Assembly: GCA_036365455.1 (NCBI GenBank)
Contig: JAWQUS010000003.1
Location: 8,390,001 to 8,454,000 of the forward strand
DNA from: Macrosoma leucophasiata
Lineage: Eukaryota > Arthropoda > Insecta > Lepidoptera > Hedylidae
Length of the DNA: 64,000 nt
Direction of reading: 5' to 3'
Shown: piece after piece, positions 21,340-32,273 of the stretch
Layout: each line of letters begins with the position of its first letter
How positions within the stretch are numbered: the stretch's first letter is position 1
Made by a program: the position numbers and the translations under genes
Notes under the pieces: model-generated
Database searches by the model: none
The model's input: only the letters and a program-made list of their open reading frames with translations
Told to the model about the DNA's origin: nothing

Positions 21340-21622
21340 TAGCTTAATTAATTGAATCAATTTTTTGAGCGCCGTCGGTGCATGGCATTTTGGGGAAAAA
21401 GTTTTACGTGTTTTAAACTTTTGACACATAAAAAAAGAATTTCATACAATGCTTTATCAAGCAATTAAAGAGTAAAGGCGCCTGGACAGCGTTTTTCAAT
21501 TTAATGCAGGGATGAGCTAAAGCCAATTTTAATTACAACTCGATGCCAAAGAGCTTCTTTGCAGTCGAAAAGCCGATTGTTATCGTCACTCCCCGTCGAT
21601 GTAAACAATTTGGTAAAATGAC
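21340..21622 (+). repeat. Repeat I
   Basis: Matches the reverse complement of 47690-47965: TTCATACAATGCTTTATCAA, TTTAATGCAGGGATGAGCTA, AACTCGATGCCAAAGAG, AAAAGCCGATTGTTATC. Non-coding, type unknown. Confidence 0.75.
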
Positions 21623-21629
21623 TCTTTAA

Positions 21630-22875
21630 CGCTACTGCACTGATTTTCATGGTAAAGGTAAAAGGTAACAACTGTTTAATTAGCCTACTATTTTACTATT
21701 GCTGGTACAGGCGTCTTAGGTTCGTCTTCGTTTGGGTCAATCATGTTAATGGTAGTGTCGATCAAAGATTGCTACTGTGCTGTTGCGTTTCTGTGTCTCA
21801 TATACATATACAAAATGACGTTACATTTCATCATCATCAATTAATTTCATTTTTAACCAATTTAAAAAAAGGAGGAGGTTCTGTGTTCGACTGTATGTTT
21901 CTTTTGAATATCATACAATAATGATATTGCACGATGCTGAGCTCACCTTATTTTCCACACGTAATCGAAAATCGTAAAATAAATAAAAAAATTGTAATTC
22001 AAAACAATAGAGCTATATTTTTCTTACATATATAATTGAAACTTAGTAGGTGTATTCTGCGAATCAAATTATGATTTTTTTTTAAATGGATAGTCCCCCA
22101 ATACTCGGCACCGAATTATATTGATGTTTATCAAACAATTTTTTGCAGAAAATCAATCTTTTAAAAGATGGACACACGTTCTAGTCACACATACCAAATT
22201 ATAACACAATAACGTCCCCAAAATTGATATTGACAATCGCCGTTCCCTTCCTTATTGGATTAACATCACACGAGAATATAGTCGGTGCTTTTCTTATAAC
22301 TTAGGCGTACAATAAATTAGTTAGAGTGGAGGTGAAATCTTCAAGTCGCTTGCAACTAACAGGTCTCGGCGAAATAGACTTTGCGCTTATCGTATTAGAA
22401 ACCAATCTGCAACAACACTGTGTAAGAAGGATTGGAAAGTGTAGGAGCCAACCCAATTAGGTCACTCACTTTTGGCATGAAGAGTGCCACTTCTAAGGCG
22501 GAAAGGGTTTGTGGGAGCTTCAGTTTGTTGCTATAAACTACAACTTTGCCGATTGAATGTGAGAGTTTCGTTTTTATTTCTTTCATCGATGTTTTGTGCC
22601 AAAATTTGAAATAGGACTTCGAATGAGTTTTGCGTCTATTTATTTATTTCTTTGTTAGGTACCAGTTAAAATATTTAAAGTGTATAGCTAAAAAAAAGTT
22701 TCAATGTAATTTTGTAAATGTATAAAAGAAAAGTGACTTTGACTTACTAACTGATCCATCATTATTATACGGGTTTAGTTGAGATTTACTATGAAGAGAG
22801 TCAATGCGATGTAATATAAAATATGCTTTTGAAAACTCAACTCTTAAGAGGGAACACAATGTACACATACTAAAG
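21630..22875. other. Anonymous AT-rich DNA
   Basis: Short frames (for example 21649-21921) have no recognisable domain and no splice context. Confidence 0.45.
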
Positions 22876-22879
22876 ACAG

Positions 22880-23030
22880 CCCCCTTATTCATAAACGTAT
22901 TATAGCTAAAGTCTTGCTAATCTCTCCTTTGTCCTTTTCTATCCTGCACATTTGACAATGCAACTGACAAAGACAAAGCATTCTATAGCTAAGACATTCT
23001 GCATCTAATGTACGTTTATGAATAAGGGGG
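22880..23030. mobile_element. MITE, 151 bp, 20-bp perfect inverted ends
   Basis: CCCCCTTATTCATAAACGTA at 22880-22899 is exactly reversed at 23011-23030. The inside includes GCTAATCTCTCCTTTGTC. A decayed relative is at 20276-20390. No clear target duplication. This kind of CCCTTATTCATAAACG end is widespread in animal MITEs. Confidence 0.88.
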
Positions 23031-23190
23031 TTAATTGCATAGAAATACATTCTTAACTAAAAAGCACAAATCTAAAATATTCGCAATAGACACGAATAGG
23101 TACATAACGAACAAATCTAGTTTAAGAAAACGTTTTCATCAAATATACCGCATTCATTTAACCCAACTTTTTGTAGGTAGGTTGGTTTTT

Positions 23191-23456
23191 TGGGTGATAG
23201 AGCTCCAGTGACGGTGCTCGCGGGCGTAGGCACCACCGCAATACCTAATATACTTGCCGCTAAATGGTAGTGTTCAGCACTATCGTATTACGGCCCTGTA
23301 ATTTCCGACACAGAGGCATAACACCTCAGGCCTCAGGAGTGGCAACGCATCTGCATTTTGACCCCTGGTCATTGTGTGGGTGTCTATAGGCTGCAGTCAT
23401 GACTTAACATCAATGTGAACTGCATGCTTGTTTGCCAATTTTATTACATAAAAAAA
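23191..23456 (+). repeat. Repeat A with internal deletion
   Basis: GATAGAGCTCCAGTGACGG to TTTTATTACATAAAAAA. The block between the ACTATCGTGTT and TACGGCCCTGT motifs is shortened. Confidence 0.9.
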
Positions 23457-23514
23457 CCAAGTTGTAGAAAAGATAATGTAGACATAATGGTAGCCCATAA
23501 TAATATAGGTAGCT

Positions 23515-23790
23515 AACCCGGCAAACTTCGTATTCCCTCACAATGAAATAATGTGTCAAAGGTTTGATAGACTATTTGTGTGGAAAAATTAATTGAGACT
23601 GAGAAATTGTGGTTTGTACTTTTTCCCTTAATTTTTTTTATACCTTTCTTACCTATTAAACCTTCCCTGGACTTCCAAAAATCATTCAAAACTAAAATTA
23701 GCCAAATCGGGTTTGCCGTTCTCGAGTTTTAGCGAAACTAATTAAAAAAACTAAAACGAACAGCAATTGATTTTATAATATAGGTAGATT
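23515..23790 (-). mobile_element. Helitron-like repeat, GCTGTTCGTTAGT subtype
   Basis: Plus strand: CCCGGCAAACTTCGTATTCC, AAACCTTCCCTGGACTTCC, CGTTCTCGAGTTTTAGCGA. Reverse complement of the 12960 and 31150 copies; closest to 49270-49530. Confidence 0.55.
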
Positions 23791-24380
23791 GTACTTGTGA
23801 ATATAATACTCGAAAAGAATTTTTTTACTTCTATCTATTAAACTTCGCATAATAAACAAGTTATTATACACAAAACTACCCTGAAATTCATCATCCCATC
23901 AAGCATCTTTTCACAGTATTTTCGAGTCACGATCAAAGGGAAACCGTACGATTCAAAAAGGAAAGCTTTGTGGGAAAACTAGTTCAAAATATAAATACCG
24001 TCGGAGTCAGCCACGTTCTGTGATGAGGTACTTGTATCGTAATTTTCTAATTAAAACTTTCCTTTAAGTGTGAACACCCTAGTAGTTTGTAAAAGTTATT
24101 CGCTTGTTATAACTTTGTAAAGAGCGGCGGCTTCAGCGAGCCTAATAGCAAGGCCTAAGCCTTAAATGTTAAATATAATTTGGGACAAATGTTTGTTGAT
24201 GACCCATATATGTACATATATGTTACATCTTATATGTTACATAGTCTTACATCTAAATTTCCTCGTGACGCTGTCTTTATCTATTCTGTAATACGACTAT
24301 GAGTTCGTTTGTATATAAATTTATAATTTTTTGAAAAGATAATAATCACAAATCGCTTTATAAAAAGTAAAAATCTATTT
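23791..24380. other. AT-rich stretch, nothing recognised
   Basis: No recognised features. Confidence 0.4.
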
Positions 24381-24381
24381 G

Positions 24382-24590
24382 ACGACCCGGTTAGTCCAGC
24401 GGTGCGAAACCACCGTTTGATTCGAAGGGCGACCCTTCGAATCAAACGGTTCGATCCCCGCACCGGAACAAATATTTGTATGGCCTACAGATATTTGTTT
24501 CGGGTCTGGGTGTTTGTATATGTGTTGTATGTGTACCTACTGTGGGGCTGTGAGTGTAAGCGTATTTTATTTTATTTTATTTTTTATTTA
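24382..24590 (+). mobile_element. tRNA-derived SINE, family B, with internal palindrome
   Basis: Head GACCCGGTTAGTCCAGCGGT (box A) and GGTTCGATCCCC (box B), then CAAATATTTGTATGGCCTAC, GATATTTGTTTCGGGTCTGG and a (TTTTA)n end. Between the boxes ACCGTTTGATTCGAAGGG (24412-24429) is followed by its exact inverse (24433-24450). Other copies: 38909-39145 and 45068-45265. Confidence 0.88.
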
Positions 24591-25285
24591 AATAAAATCG
24601 ATTTCTAAGCTCCAGTTTCAAATATCTAAGCTTAAAAAATAAGCTTACAAATATTATCCTTAAAAATCTTCATTTAGCTGAATGGTTTTAATTAATAATA
24701 AAATTAATTTATTCAAGCATTCACCTTCAAAAGTCGTATACAGATACACAAGATGATCCCAATTCTATTAGAATTTCTGTCTCAGCGAAATATTTATGAT
24801 TTAATTATAAAATAAGGATGACACTCCTTTGAAGTAAGGTTTTATCCCAAGAAGACGTGATGGGAGTTCTAATGTTGCTACTTTTAATAAACAAATGAAA
24901 TAACTTACTCTAATAAATGGGATCGTAATAAAAATTTAACGTAATTAGAATTTCTTAACACAATTGTATATTGAGGTAAGACAAACAGCGACGATTAAAT
25001 TATTCACCCTAATAATTTGTGTGGTTGTAGTAAAACTTGATTTGGGGTAATTTTGTATATTGTTAGATTATGTCACTAACTAAACAATTAACAAGTCGAC
25101 TTTAATTACGAGAGGCTCTGAATTCGGCAAATATTTCTATACATTGGAGCTAAAAGTTGGTTGTAAAATTTGCCAGACGCGGAGTGTTCACCAATTTTGT
25201 AACTTAATTTAGTAATTGGGCAAACCTGTCTTATACTTTTTTGATAAAATAATATACCCGATCTCTTCTTCTTTTCGAGTTAGAG
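24591..25285. other. AT-rich stretch, nothing recognised
   Basis: No recognised features. Confidence 0.4.
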
Positions 25286-25289
25286 GACC

Positions 25290-25347
25290 TTAGAGGACTT
25301 CCAAAAAGTCCTTTTAGGACTTTAAAGGACTTTTGGAAGTCCTCTAA
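25290..25347. repeat. Hairpin, ~24-bp arms
   Basis: TTAGAGGACTTCCAAAAAG facing CTTTTGGAAGTCCTCTAA, with the stem continuing GTCCTTT/AAAGGAC. There is one extra A in the left arm. The stem is long and short-looped. Confidence 0.85.
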
Positions 25348-25639
25348 AGTGTAAGAGCAGGGGGCCAATGGACATCGAAGCATAATGTTCCATCGTCTGA
25401 GATGGAGCGCCACAATCACATTGTACCGTAGACAGAGGGATGAAATCCTAGTTGTGCATGTTTTGTCTGCAATGGCCTACTTGGGAACGTAATCGAGAGA
25501 GGCCATTGCATATCTTGACCTGGAGGAAGCTTTATCATCCTATTACCTATCTAGTATTTCCTATTACTAACAGTACTTTTTTGTAGTATTATAGGACTTT
25601 GTCACTTACGCCTCAATTTCTCGAAGGGATTTACGTAAA

Positions 25640-25870
25640 TAGATGCATACATGCACACATGCATACACTATGCAAACACCTACGTTTCGAGGACGATTTT
25701 ATTAAGATCGTAGTCATGGGTAGAGCTAGTCTATTGACACCAGTACACCAAAGTGCCTGACATTACAATACCTAACTACGAAATCATGTCATTTATCTAA
25801 TGGAACAAGCAAAAAATAGATACTATCGGACCTAGCGATCAAACTCGGAACCTTAGCGTATCACTTGAGG
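25640..25870 (-). mobile_element. SINE family C, strongly diverged
   Basis: ATGCATACATGCACACATGC, GCAAACACCTACGTTTCGAGG and the head-side block GATCAAACTCGGAACC followed by TTAGCGTA keep the order of family C on the minus strand. Confidence 0.5.
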
Positions 25871-27132
25871 CTAATTATTTAAAAACAAATAATGGAAAGG
25901 TACGTAATAGTACGAGTATGTATTTCAAACTTAAAACCATATCCACAATCGAGTACGATGCTATGATTGAATGAATACATGTGTTCATATATTTGTGCAA
26001 ATGCTACTTGCTACTGCTTTTCTCGTTATACGATACGTATTGCTTATTAATCATACAAAAACATATTATTATTTTTCTTCCATGTCAATATAAATTTGAC
26101 TTTTTGATATACTCCCTCCTTTCATCTCGATAAACAAAAATTGAAAAGGTTAACCCTTGAAAGGTTCATATTAAACACACCCTGTGAGTATATCCATAAA
26201 CAAGAACGGATGTCATGTGCAGTAGCTTTGCGGCTAAAAATAAAGAGAGATTTCGGCTTTATTGCCCAGGATGACCATAAATTACAGCAGGAAGCACTTA
26301 CAAGGGGTGTTACAAAAAGCAAAGATACCGAACGACGTTACTTCTCAAACTCTCAAGTATTCCTATCTATTTTGATCAATAAATTTTATACTCGTAAAGA
26401 AAGTCCGACCCTACACCAGCGGAAGAATTTTCTTCCTGTAAAAGATAATTCTTTGGCTGGTGTGAGAGGTGTTAGGTATTTTTTTTTTTGCTGATAGTAT
26501 TATTTTTCTTAACTGATAATTTTCTTATTATAAATTAAGATATTTTATATATTTTATAAAAATATAATTATTTTCTGTTCTGAACAACGACGTTATGAGT
26601 TGAAGTATGTTCTTAGTAACAACATTATTAGTTAAAACAATATGATCTTTAAATGTTATGAGCTGTGTTGGTAGTAAGAATAAAAAAGTATGAACAATAA
26701 AATTATGAACAGTGATTATTATGAACACAAATCGGTAGTAAGAAAAAGAATAGGGTTTACAATTTCATGTGAGCCAATATAGACTTAACACATTTTATGT
26801 CCAAAATTCGTTCCTCTGTGTTCAAATTATGATTATCAGATGAATATCATACAAAAAAATATCACAAAAGAAATGGAGTCACAGTGAAAAAGACATGACT
26901 ACCTAATTTTCCGGGAGTGCAAATACACAAGTATGATACATCGAGACAATACAAAACGATGGAGTCAGCAAAATAGGTCGCAAAATGCACAATTCATTAT
27001 CACTTCTCTCCCCCACTAGACGTAACTCAGGCAAACCTTTCTACTCTATTGCTTCAAGGTTACTCCGCGAAGAGCACAAATTGAAACCTTTTGGAAAACT
27101 GTAAATATTGGTTTGTTTCATTCTAACTGTGA
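25871..27132. other. Anonymous AT-rich DNA
   Basis: Contains a 117-codon plus-strand frame (26141-26494) without recognisable domain, and an imperfect hairpin at 26413-26463 (ACACCAGC...GCTGGTGT). Confidence 0.4.
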
Positions 27133-27420
27133 TTTTTTTTTATATAATGGAAGTGGCAAACAAACATGCAGTTCACATTGATGTTAAGTGATGACTGCAG
27201 CATATAGACACTCACACAATGAACAGAGGTCAAAATGCAGGTGCGCTGCCACTCCTGTGACATTAGGTGTTATGCCTCTATGCCGGAAATTACAGGTCCG
27301 TACATTACCACCTGACCGGAACACGATAGTGCTGAACACTACCATTTAGCGGCAAGTATATTAGGTAATGCGGTGGTGCCTACGCCCGCGAGCTCCTTCA
27401 CTGGAGCTCTACCACCAGTA
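27133..27420 (-). repeat. Repeat A, full length
   Basis: T run, ATATAATGGAAGTGGCAAAC onward to GAGCTCTACCACCAGTA. Close to consensus. Confidence 0.92.
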
Positions 27421-27559
27421 AAGATTAAGAGCTATTCTCTTTCTTTGGCACGTACAATAGTCGAAGTCCAGTTGATTGGACCAACGTTAAGTTTTTATGT
27501 AGGCGTCCTTGAGTAGAAAGCAGCAATTTTAATATATGTACTGATTTTTTTGTGTGGCC

Positions 27560-27720
27560 AGCATAACCGCCTTTATCGATGAATGGCCTCGATTGGCTAT
27601 TGCGGTCCTAAACCAATACGTACATTAAAAGTAGTTCGGTTCAGCGAAATTATTATCAACGTTTAATTAATCGTCAAAATACTTTCAAGCATTGTATTAA
27701 CGGGATGCTTAATAAATTGG
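27560..27720 (+). repeat. Repeat F, partial
   Basis: Shares ACATTAAAAGTAGTTCGGTT and AGCGAAATTATTATCAACG, plus the following AATACTT/GTATTAACGG blocks, with 28990-29130 and 29800-29880. Confidence 0.55.
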
Positions 27721-27944
27721 AAATGTGCTGACTTCAAAATGAACTCAAATTATTGAATAAAAAACGGGGTTGCAAGTTGAGAAAATGCAGAAAATTTCAG
27801 TGCTTATACTTGCAAAACAATTGCATTAAATAAATGTAATTTTGGGTACGCATTGCATAGTTTTTTATAGTTTCCCATCTCAGAATATAGATTATACAAA
27901 AGTTCAAACTTTTATCATAACTCAGTTAATTCAGTTAATTCATT

Positions 27945-28165
27945 TATTTCATACAATTAGGGTCCTGGAGAGCACTTTTACATCGTCTTTTTTTTTAAAC
28001 TAACCTAGAGTGAATAACCATTAATAATAATCAAAAACATGTAATCAATTAAATAGAAACTAAACAATTTTGTATAATATGGAAAACATCAATTATTTAC
28101 AAATTCCTCCATTTCCCCATTTCAAAAGAAACTGAGAAAGAAGGAATTTGGTCGTCATGATAAAG
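27945..28165 (+). repeat. Inverted repeat, left arm (~220 bp)
   Basis: Matches the reverse complement of 30095-30345: GGTCCTGGAGAGC, ACTAACCTAGAGTGAATAAC, ATCAATTATTTACAAATTCC, CATTTCCCCATT. About 85 to 90 percent identity by eye. Confidence 0.8.
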
Positions 28166-28394
28166 GTTATTCACTTGGCAGAATTCCAAGTGCAGTCAAT
28201 ACTGAGAAGAACTCCGCAACTAAAGAAACTCAGTACAGCTCTTTTAAATTTAAACTTAAATCTAATAAAATCTGTAAATTCAAAGTACAGGTTTTCGAAA
28301 TAGCCTGGGAGCAATCGCATCAATCCCATGGTGTAGTGTCATTAAGATAACACTGACTGACTGACTAACTGACAATACAGGCTTTCATTTAAGT

Positions 28395-28490
28395 ACTCCT
28401 CCCAGGAGAAAGGAGAAGAGAGAAGAAGAGGAGAGACTCGTGCCCAGCAGTGTGACGTATCAAGGGTCGTCACTATTATTATTATTGTTT
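28395..28490 (+). mobile_element. LINE/SINE 3' end fragment
   Basis: GAGAGACTCGTGCCCAGCAG followed by TGTGACGTATC and (ATT)n, as at 6395-6480. Confidence 0.6.
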
Positions 28491-28514
28491 AATTTAAGAA
28501 CTTAAGTTCGTAAA

Positions 28515-28795
28515 TTAAACTGCCTCAGTGGCGTAATGGTAGCAAGCCACTACTATTACGCTAACAGATAACGGTTTAAAATCCTTTATCTCTGGTTCTA
28601 TTGGGTTTTTCCCATTTTCTGGAAGTTTCCCAGTACCTCGGAGTTTGGTAATGTACCCGGACATGGCAACAGGTTCGCCACCTGTTACATGGGCCAAAAA
28701 CGTAACCGGCGAGTGTTTGCATGTATGCTGGAATGCATGCATTTACCTCTGCCTACCCCTTCGGGGATAACAGGCGTGAAGTTACGTTAAATTAA
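28515..28795 (+). mobile_element. tRNA-derived SINE, family C
   Basis: Head ACTGCCTCAGTGGCGTAATG, a weak box B, GGAAGTTTCCCAGTACCTCG, GGTTCGCCACCTGTTACATG, and the tail block CTGCCTACCCCTTCGGGGA with an (AAATT)n end. Nearly complete. Confidence 0.88.
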
Positions 28796-28899
28796 ATTAA
28801 GGTCTTTCACTGCTTTTTATCACTGCTGTAAAGAAAATACATATAACGGTGTGGTGTTTTTCTGTAAACAAGCAAAGCATTCTAAATCATGACTCATGC

Positions 28900-29130
28900 C
28901 ATCTGTATAGCATCGTCATTTGTCAAATGTCGCTTCGGGATGGAAATATTGCAATGGATGATAGTTGGAACAAAGGCAGCTAAACAAATGTTGCCTATTG
29001 TGCTAGTACGAGCTAAAACCAATAGGTACATTAGAAGTAGGTCGGTGTAGCGAAAATATTAACAACGATATAAATAAGTAGCCTTAAATTATTTAATATA
29101 ATTTAGAACGTTACCGAAATGTTAAATAAA
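28900..29130 (+). repeat. Repeat F
   Basis: GCATCGTCATTTGTCAAATG, GAAATATTGCAATGGATG, then GGTACATTAGAAGTAGGTCG. Same order as 29500-29880 and 29950-30065. Confidence 0.65.
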
Positions 29131-29499
29131 ATGTAAAAAGGCAATGCAAAATTATTTAAATACTAATAGAACCCAGCGGGTTTCAGCGGGTTAGTAAAAA
29201 CGATCCTTTTGATATTCATTGCACCAATGTACTTTATGCTTTCCTGATTAGTAACGATAAATAAAAAAATACTTACTTAACGAAAATTCTATACCTTAAA
29301 CAATAAACACAAACAATTCATATTATACTGCAATAAAAATAAATTTAACCTTACATCATTTGAATGACGATATTTTTATGCAAATAACATAACAATCCTT
29401 AGTTTTATATCTGACATGAATCGTACCCATCGACGATAAGAGAAGCTGCGTTGTATCGTCGATTTTACGTAGTATTTGTATACTCTTTGGTACCGTATA

Positions 29500-29880
29500 G
29501 GATCGTCACTTGTAAATGTCGCTCCGAGATAGAAACACTGCAACGGACATCATATTAAAGCAACAACGGTAATAGTATTAACACACGACCAGATTCGGTC
29601 GGCTCGGCGGACCGTATCCGCGGACCAAAACCGCGCGAGCGGCCGCATTGGACTTGATTTAAATAATTCTGTCCGCCGTGATGACACACGGCCATCTGGC
29701 CGAGGCTTCGGAGCATATCGAATCCGTTGTTCGCTCCGTACCAAATCCGGACGAGTGTTGTACGACTATAACAAATGTTAGATATGGTTTGATGCTCTGA
29801 CATTATTATCGACGTTAAATAAATGGTTTATAATACTTCAAAATGTTGTACTAACGGAAGGATATTTTAAAAGAAAGATA
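29500..29880 (+). repeat. Repeat F, interrupted
   Basis: Starts GGATCGTCACTTGTAAATGT and resumes after a GC-rich insert at 29581-29765 with TTATCGACGTTAAATAAATG and GTACTAACGG. Confidence 0.6.
29581..29765. mobile_element. GC-rich MITE-like insert
   Basis: Rough inverted ends: ACACGACCAGATTCGGTCGG on the left, and ACACTCGTCCGGATTTGG when the right end is reverse complemented. GC content is far above the neighbours (ATCCGCGGACC, GCGCGAGCGGCCGC). Open frames on the minus strand look like composition artefacts. Confidence 0.5.
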
Positions 29881-29949
29881 AAAAATGTATCATCTTATTA
29901 CACAATTGTGTCATATTTTTATGCAAACAAGCAAAACAATCCCCAATTT

Positions 29950-30065
29950 CTGTCTGAGTCATGACTAGGGCCGTCTGTAAAGCATCGCCATTTGTCAAAT
30001 GTCGCTCCGGGACGGAAATATTGCAATGGACACATTGCAGCTAAACAAATGCTGGCTTTGTAGCC
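29950..30065 (+). repeat. Repeat F, partial
   Basis: GTCATGACTAGGGCCGTCTG, GCCATTTGTCAAATGTCGCT, GAAATATTGCAATGGACAC. Confidence 0.65.
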
Positions 30066-30094
30066 TGAAAATATAAGATATACCTGTTAGTGTA

Positions 30095-30345
30095 GTTTAA
30101 TGATGACCAAATTCATTCTTTTTCAGTTTCTTTTGGAATGGGGAAATGGAGGAATTTGTAAATAATTGATGCTTTCCATATTATACAAAATTGTTCAGTT
30201 TCTATTTAATTTATTATGTGTTTTTGATTATTATCAGTGGTTATTCACTCTAGGTTAGTTTAAAAAAAATGACGATGTAAAAACGCTCTCCAGGAGCCTA
30301 ATTATATGAAATAAAAAATGAAAAAACTGAATGAAATTCAATTCA
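30095..30345 (-). repeat. Inverted repeat, right arm
   Basis: Reverse complement of 27945-28165: GGGGAAATGGAGGAATTTG, ATTATTTGTA-type block, GTGGTTATTCACTCTAGGTT, CTCTCCAGGAGCC. Confidence 0.8.
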
Positions 30346-30652
30346 AATTGAGTTAAGTCAAAACACAGCTGGCTCACAAATAAAGTTGAAAAAATGTTGA
30401 ACATTTCACTGCTAATATATTACGAAAGATATTTCAATGTATGTATGTACTGTAAAGAACCGAACTAACTTTAGCAGCACTTCATTCCACGGTGACGACC
30501 TATGTACTGTATAATCTATGGTGACAACCACAATTCAACTGATCCCCTCTTACCATTGACAGTCCTATTTAAACCCCCAAATACTCGACTTCGCTTACAA
30601 CATTCGAGCCGTTATCTTTACAATAGCCAACAGGTATAATACTATGATATAT

Positions 30653-30950
30653 GGAGCTCCACGATGTGAAGATACACACAAAAACAGGCGAGCTCGCGGG
30701 TGTAGGCACCACCGCATTACCTACACTTGCCACTAAATGGTAGTGTTCAGCACTATCGTGTTCCGGTCGGGAGGTAATGTACGGCCCTGTAATTTCCGGC
30801 ATAGAGGCATAAGACTTGAGGCCTCAGGAGTGGTAACGCATCTGCATTTTGACCTTAGTCTTTGTGTGGGTGTCTATAGTCTCCAGTCATCACTTAACAT
30901 CAACGTGAACTGCAAGCTTGTTTACCACTTCCATTACATAAAAAAAAAAA
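30653..30950 (+). repeat. Repeat A with altered head
   Basis: The head GAGCTCCA is followed by about 27 unrelated bases before GAGCTCGCGGGTGTAGGCAC; the rest to TTCCATTACATAAAAAAAA is near consensus. Confidence 0.88.
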
Positions 30951-31095
30951 TACACCCAATACTAAGCAGATTCTGAGTCATAAATTTCTTATGTTTTTTT
31001 ACCGAGTTTCAGGCATTTGACTTGCAAATAACTTAATCAGTCGTAACAGATGATAAAATGTGCCATCTTTTTTTATTTTCATATTTCTTTAGTAC
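30951..31095 (-). repeat. Repeat K
   Basis: TACACCCAATACTAAG, CATTTGACTTGCAAATAA and GTAACAGATGATAAAATG are reversed at 33135-33295. Begins directly after the A tail of the repeat A copy. Confidence 0.6.
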
Positions 31096-31149
31096 CTACT
31101 AGGTACAGATAGTACCTACCTACTACAGAAATATGAAATATCTGTATCT

Positions 31150-31290
31150 ATCTATATACTCGTATATAAAAATTAATTGCTGTTCGTTAGTCTCGCTAAA
31201 ACTCGAGAACGGCTGGACCGATTTGGCTAATTTTGGTTTTGAATGATTCTTGGAGGTCCAGGGAAGGTTTAAAAGGTAAGGTAGTTCCTA
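31150..31290 (+). mobile_element. Helitron-like repeat, GCTGTTCGTTAGT subtype
   Basis: ATTGCTGTTCGTTAGTCTCG, ACTCGAGAACGGCTGGACCG, GGTCCAGGGAAGGTTTAAA. Confidence 0.6.
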
Positions 31291-31872
31291 ATAAATTCAG
31301 ATCAAAAGCTTTTCAAATTGTTTTCACTTGTTTTAAGAAATTATTTTTTTAAATACGTTTCTGCATATGAAGACAACACAAGTATCAAATTCCAAATCCT
31401 AGCGATCGACGCAAATAATAATAATTAGTAAAAGGTATTATCTCAGACCACAACTTATTACTTATTAAAAAAAAAACACAAATGATACTGCCGCTACGTA
31501 AGCAATATAAAGTGCATGAACCATACAAGTCATTAAAAATGATGTTACTCGTCAAATCGAAAACGAAATCAATTGAGATTACGGTACTTAATCTCTAACG
31601 TAAATGTTATTATGCCAAACGATATGTGAAGCCGATTAACTGGAAAAATACGTCAAAATCCCTTTCAATATACGCCGAGCGAGAAATAAAAACAAGGGAG
31701 AATTCAAACCGACTTGCTTTCAGTGCTGTATTGCTTCGTCGGCAAATGGAGTGTAACAACTAAGCAATGTCAATAGAATAACATTTTGATATTAATTTGG
31801 GACCTGCTGTCTCGGGAGATTTAGTTTTAGAATAATCCCTACTTCCCCTGTATATATATATATATATATACG

Positions 31873-32018
31873 TGAAAAGGTAACAGACAGACAAACAGAC
31901 AGAGTCACTTTCGCATTTATAATATTAAAATATATAATATTTATATACATATATTATATATTTTAATATTATAAATGCGAAAGTGACTCTGTCTGTTTGT
32001 CTGTCTGTTACCTTTTCA
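31873..32018. repeat. Perfect inverted repeat, 68-bp arms, 10-nt spacer
   Basis: 31873-31940 and 31951-32018 are exact reverse complements. The arms contain GGTAACAGACAGACAAACAG and AGTCACTTTCGCATTTATAA, the usual 5' part of a Helitron-like repeat that continues at 32019-32150. The spacer is TTATATACAT. An (TA)n tract precedes the left arm. Confidence 0.95.
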
Positions 32019-32150
32019 AGTCCAAACGACTGAACCGATTTTAATGAAATTTGGTGCAGAGATAGAGCTGACTTTGAGAAAGAACATAGGCTACTTAGTT
32101 ATTACTAACATGACATCCACGGGGGCGAAGCCGCGGGCAACAGCCAGTCA
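31951..32150 (+). mobile_element. Helitron-like repeat
   Basis: From TTATAAATGCGAAAGTGACT through AACGACTGAACCGATTTTAA and TGAAATTTGGTGCAGAG to GGGGGCGAAGCCGCGGGCAA and CAGCCAGT. Its first 68 bp are also present inverted on the left. Confidence 0.6.
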
Positions 32151-32273
32151 CTTATAAATCAAAGTCAACTATATGTTGCCTCCTTGGCTTATGTGGAATT
32201 ATCCTTGGATTGAGTAGTCAGTGCGATTCATGCTCTCTTTACCCACTAGAATACTATAAGCGTAGTATGAATA

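Noticed and set aside
26141..26494. 117-codon plus-strand frame
   Set aside because: No recognisable domain, no splice or promoter context, biased composition; kept only as a mention in the anonymous stretch.
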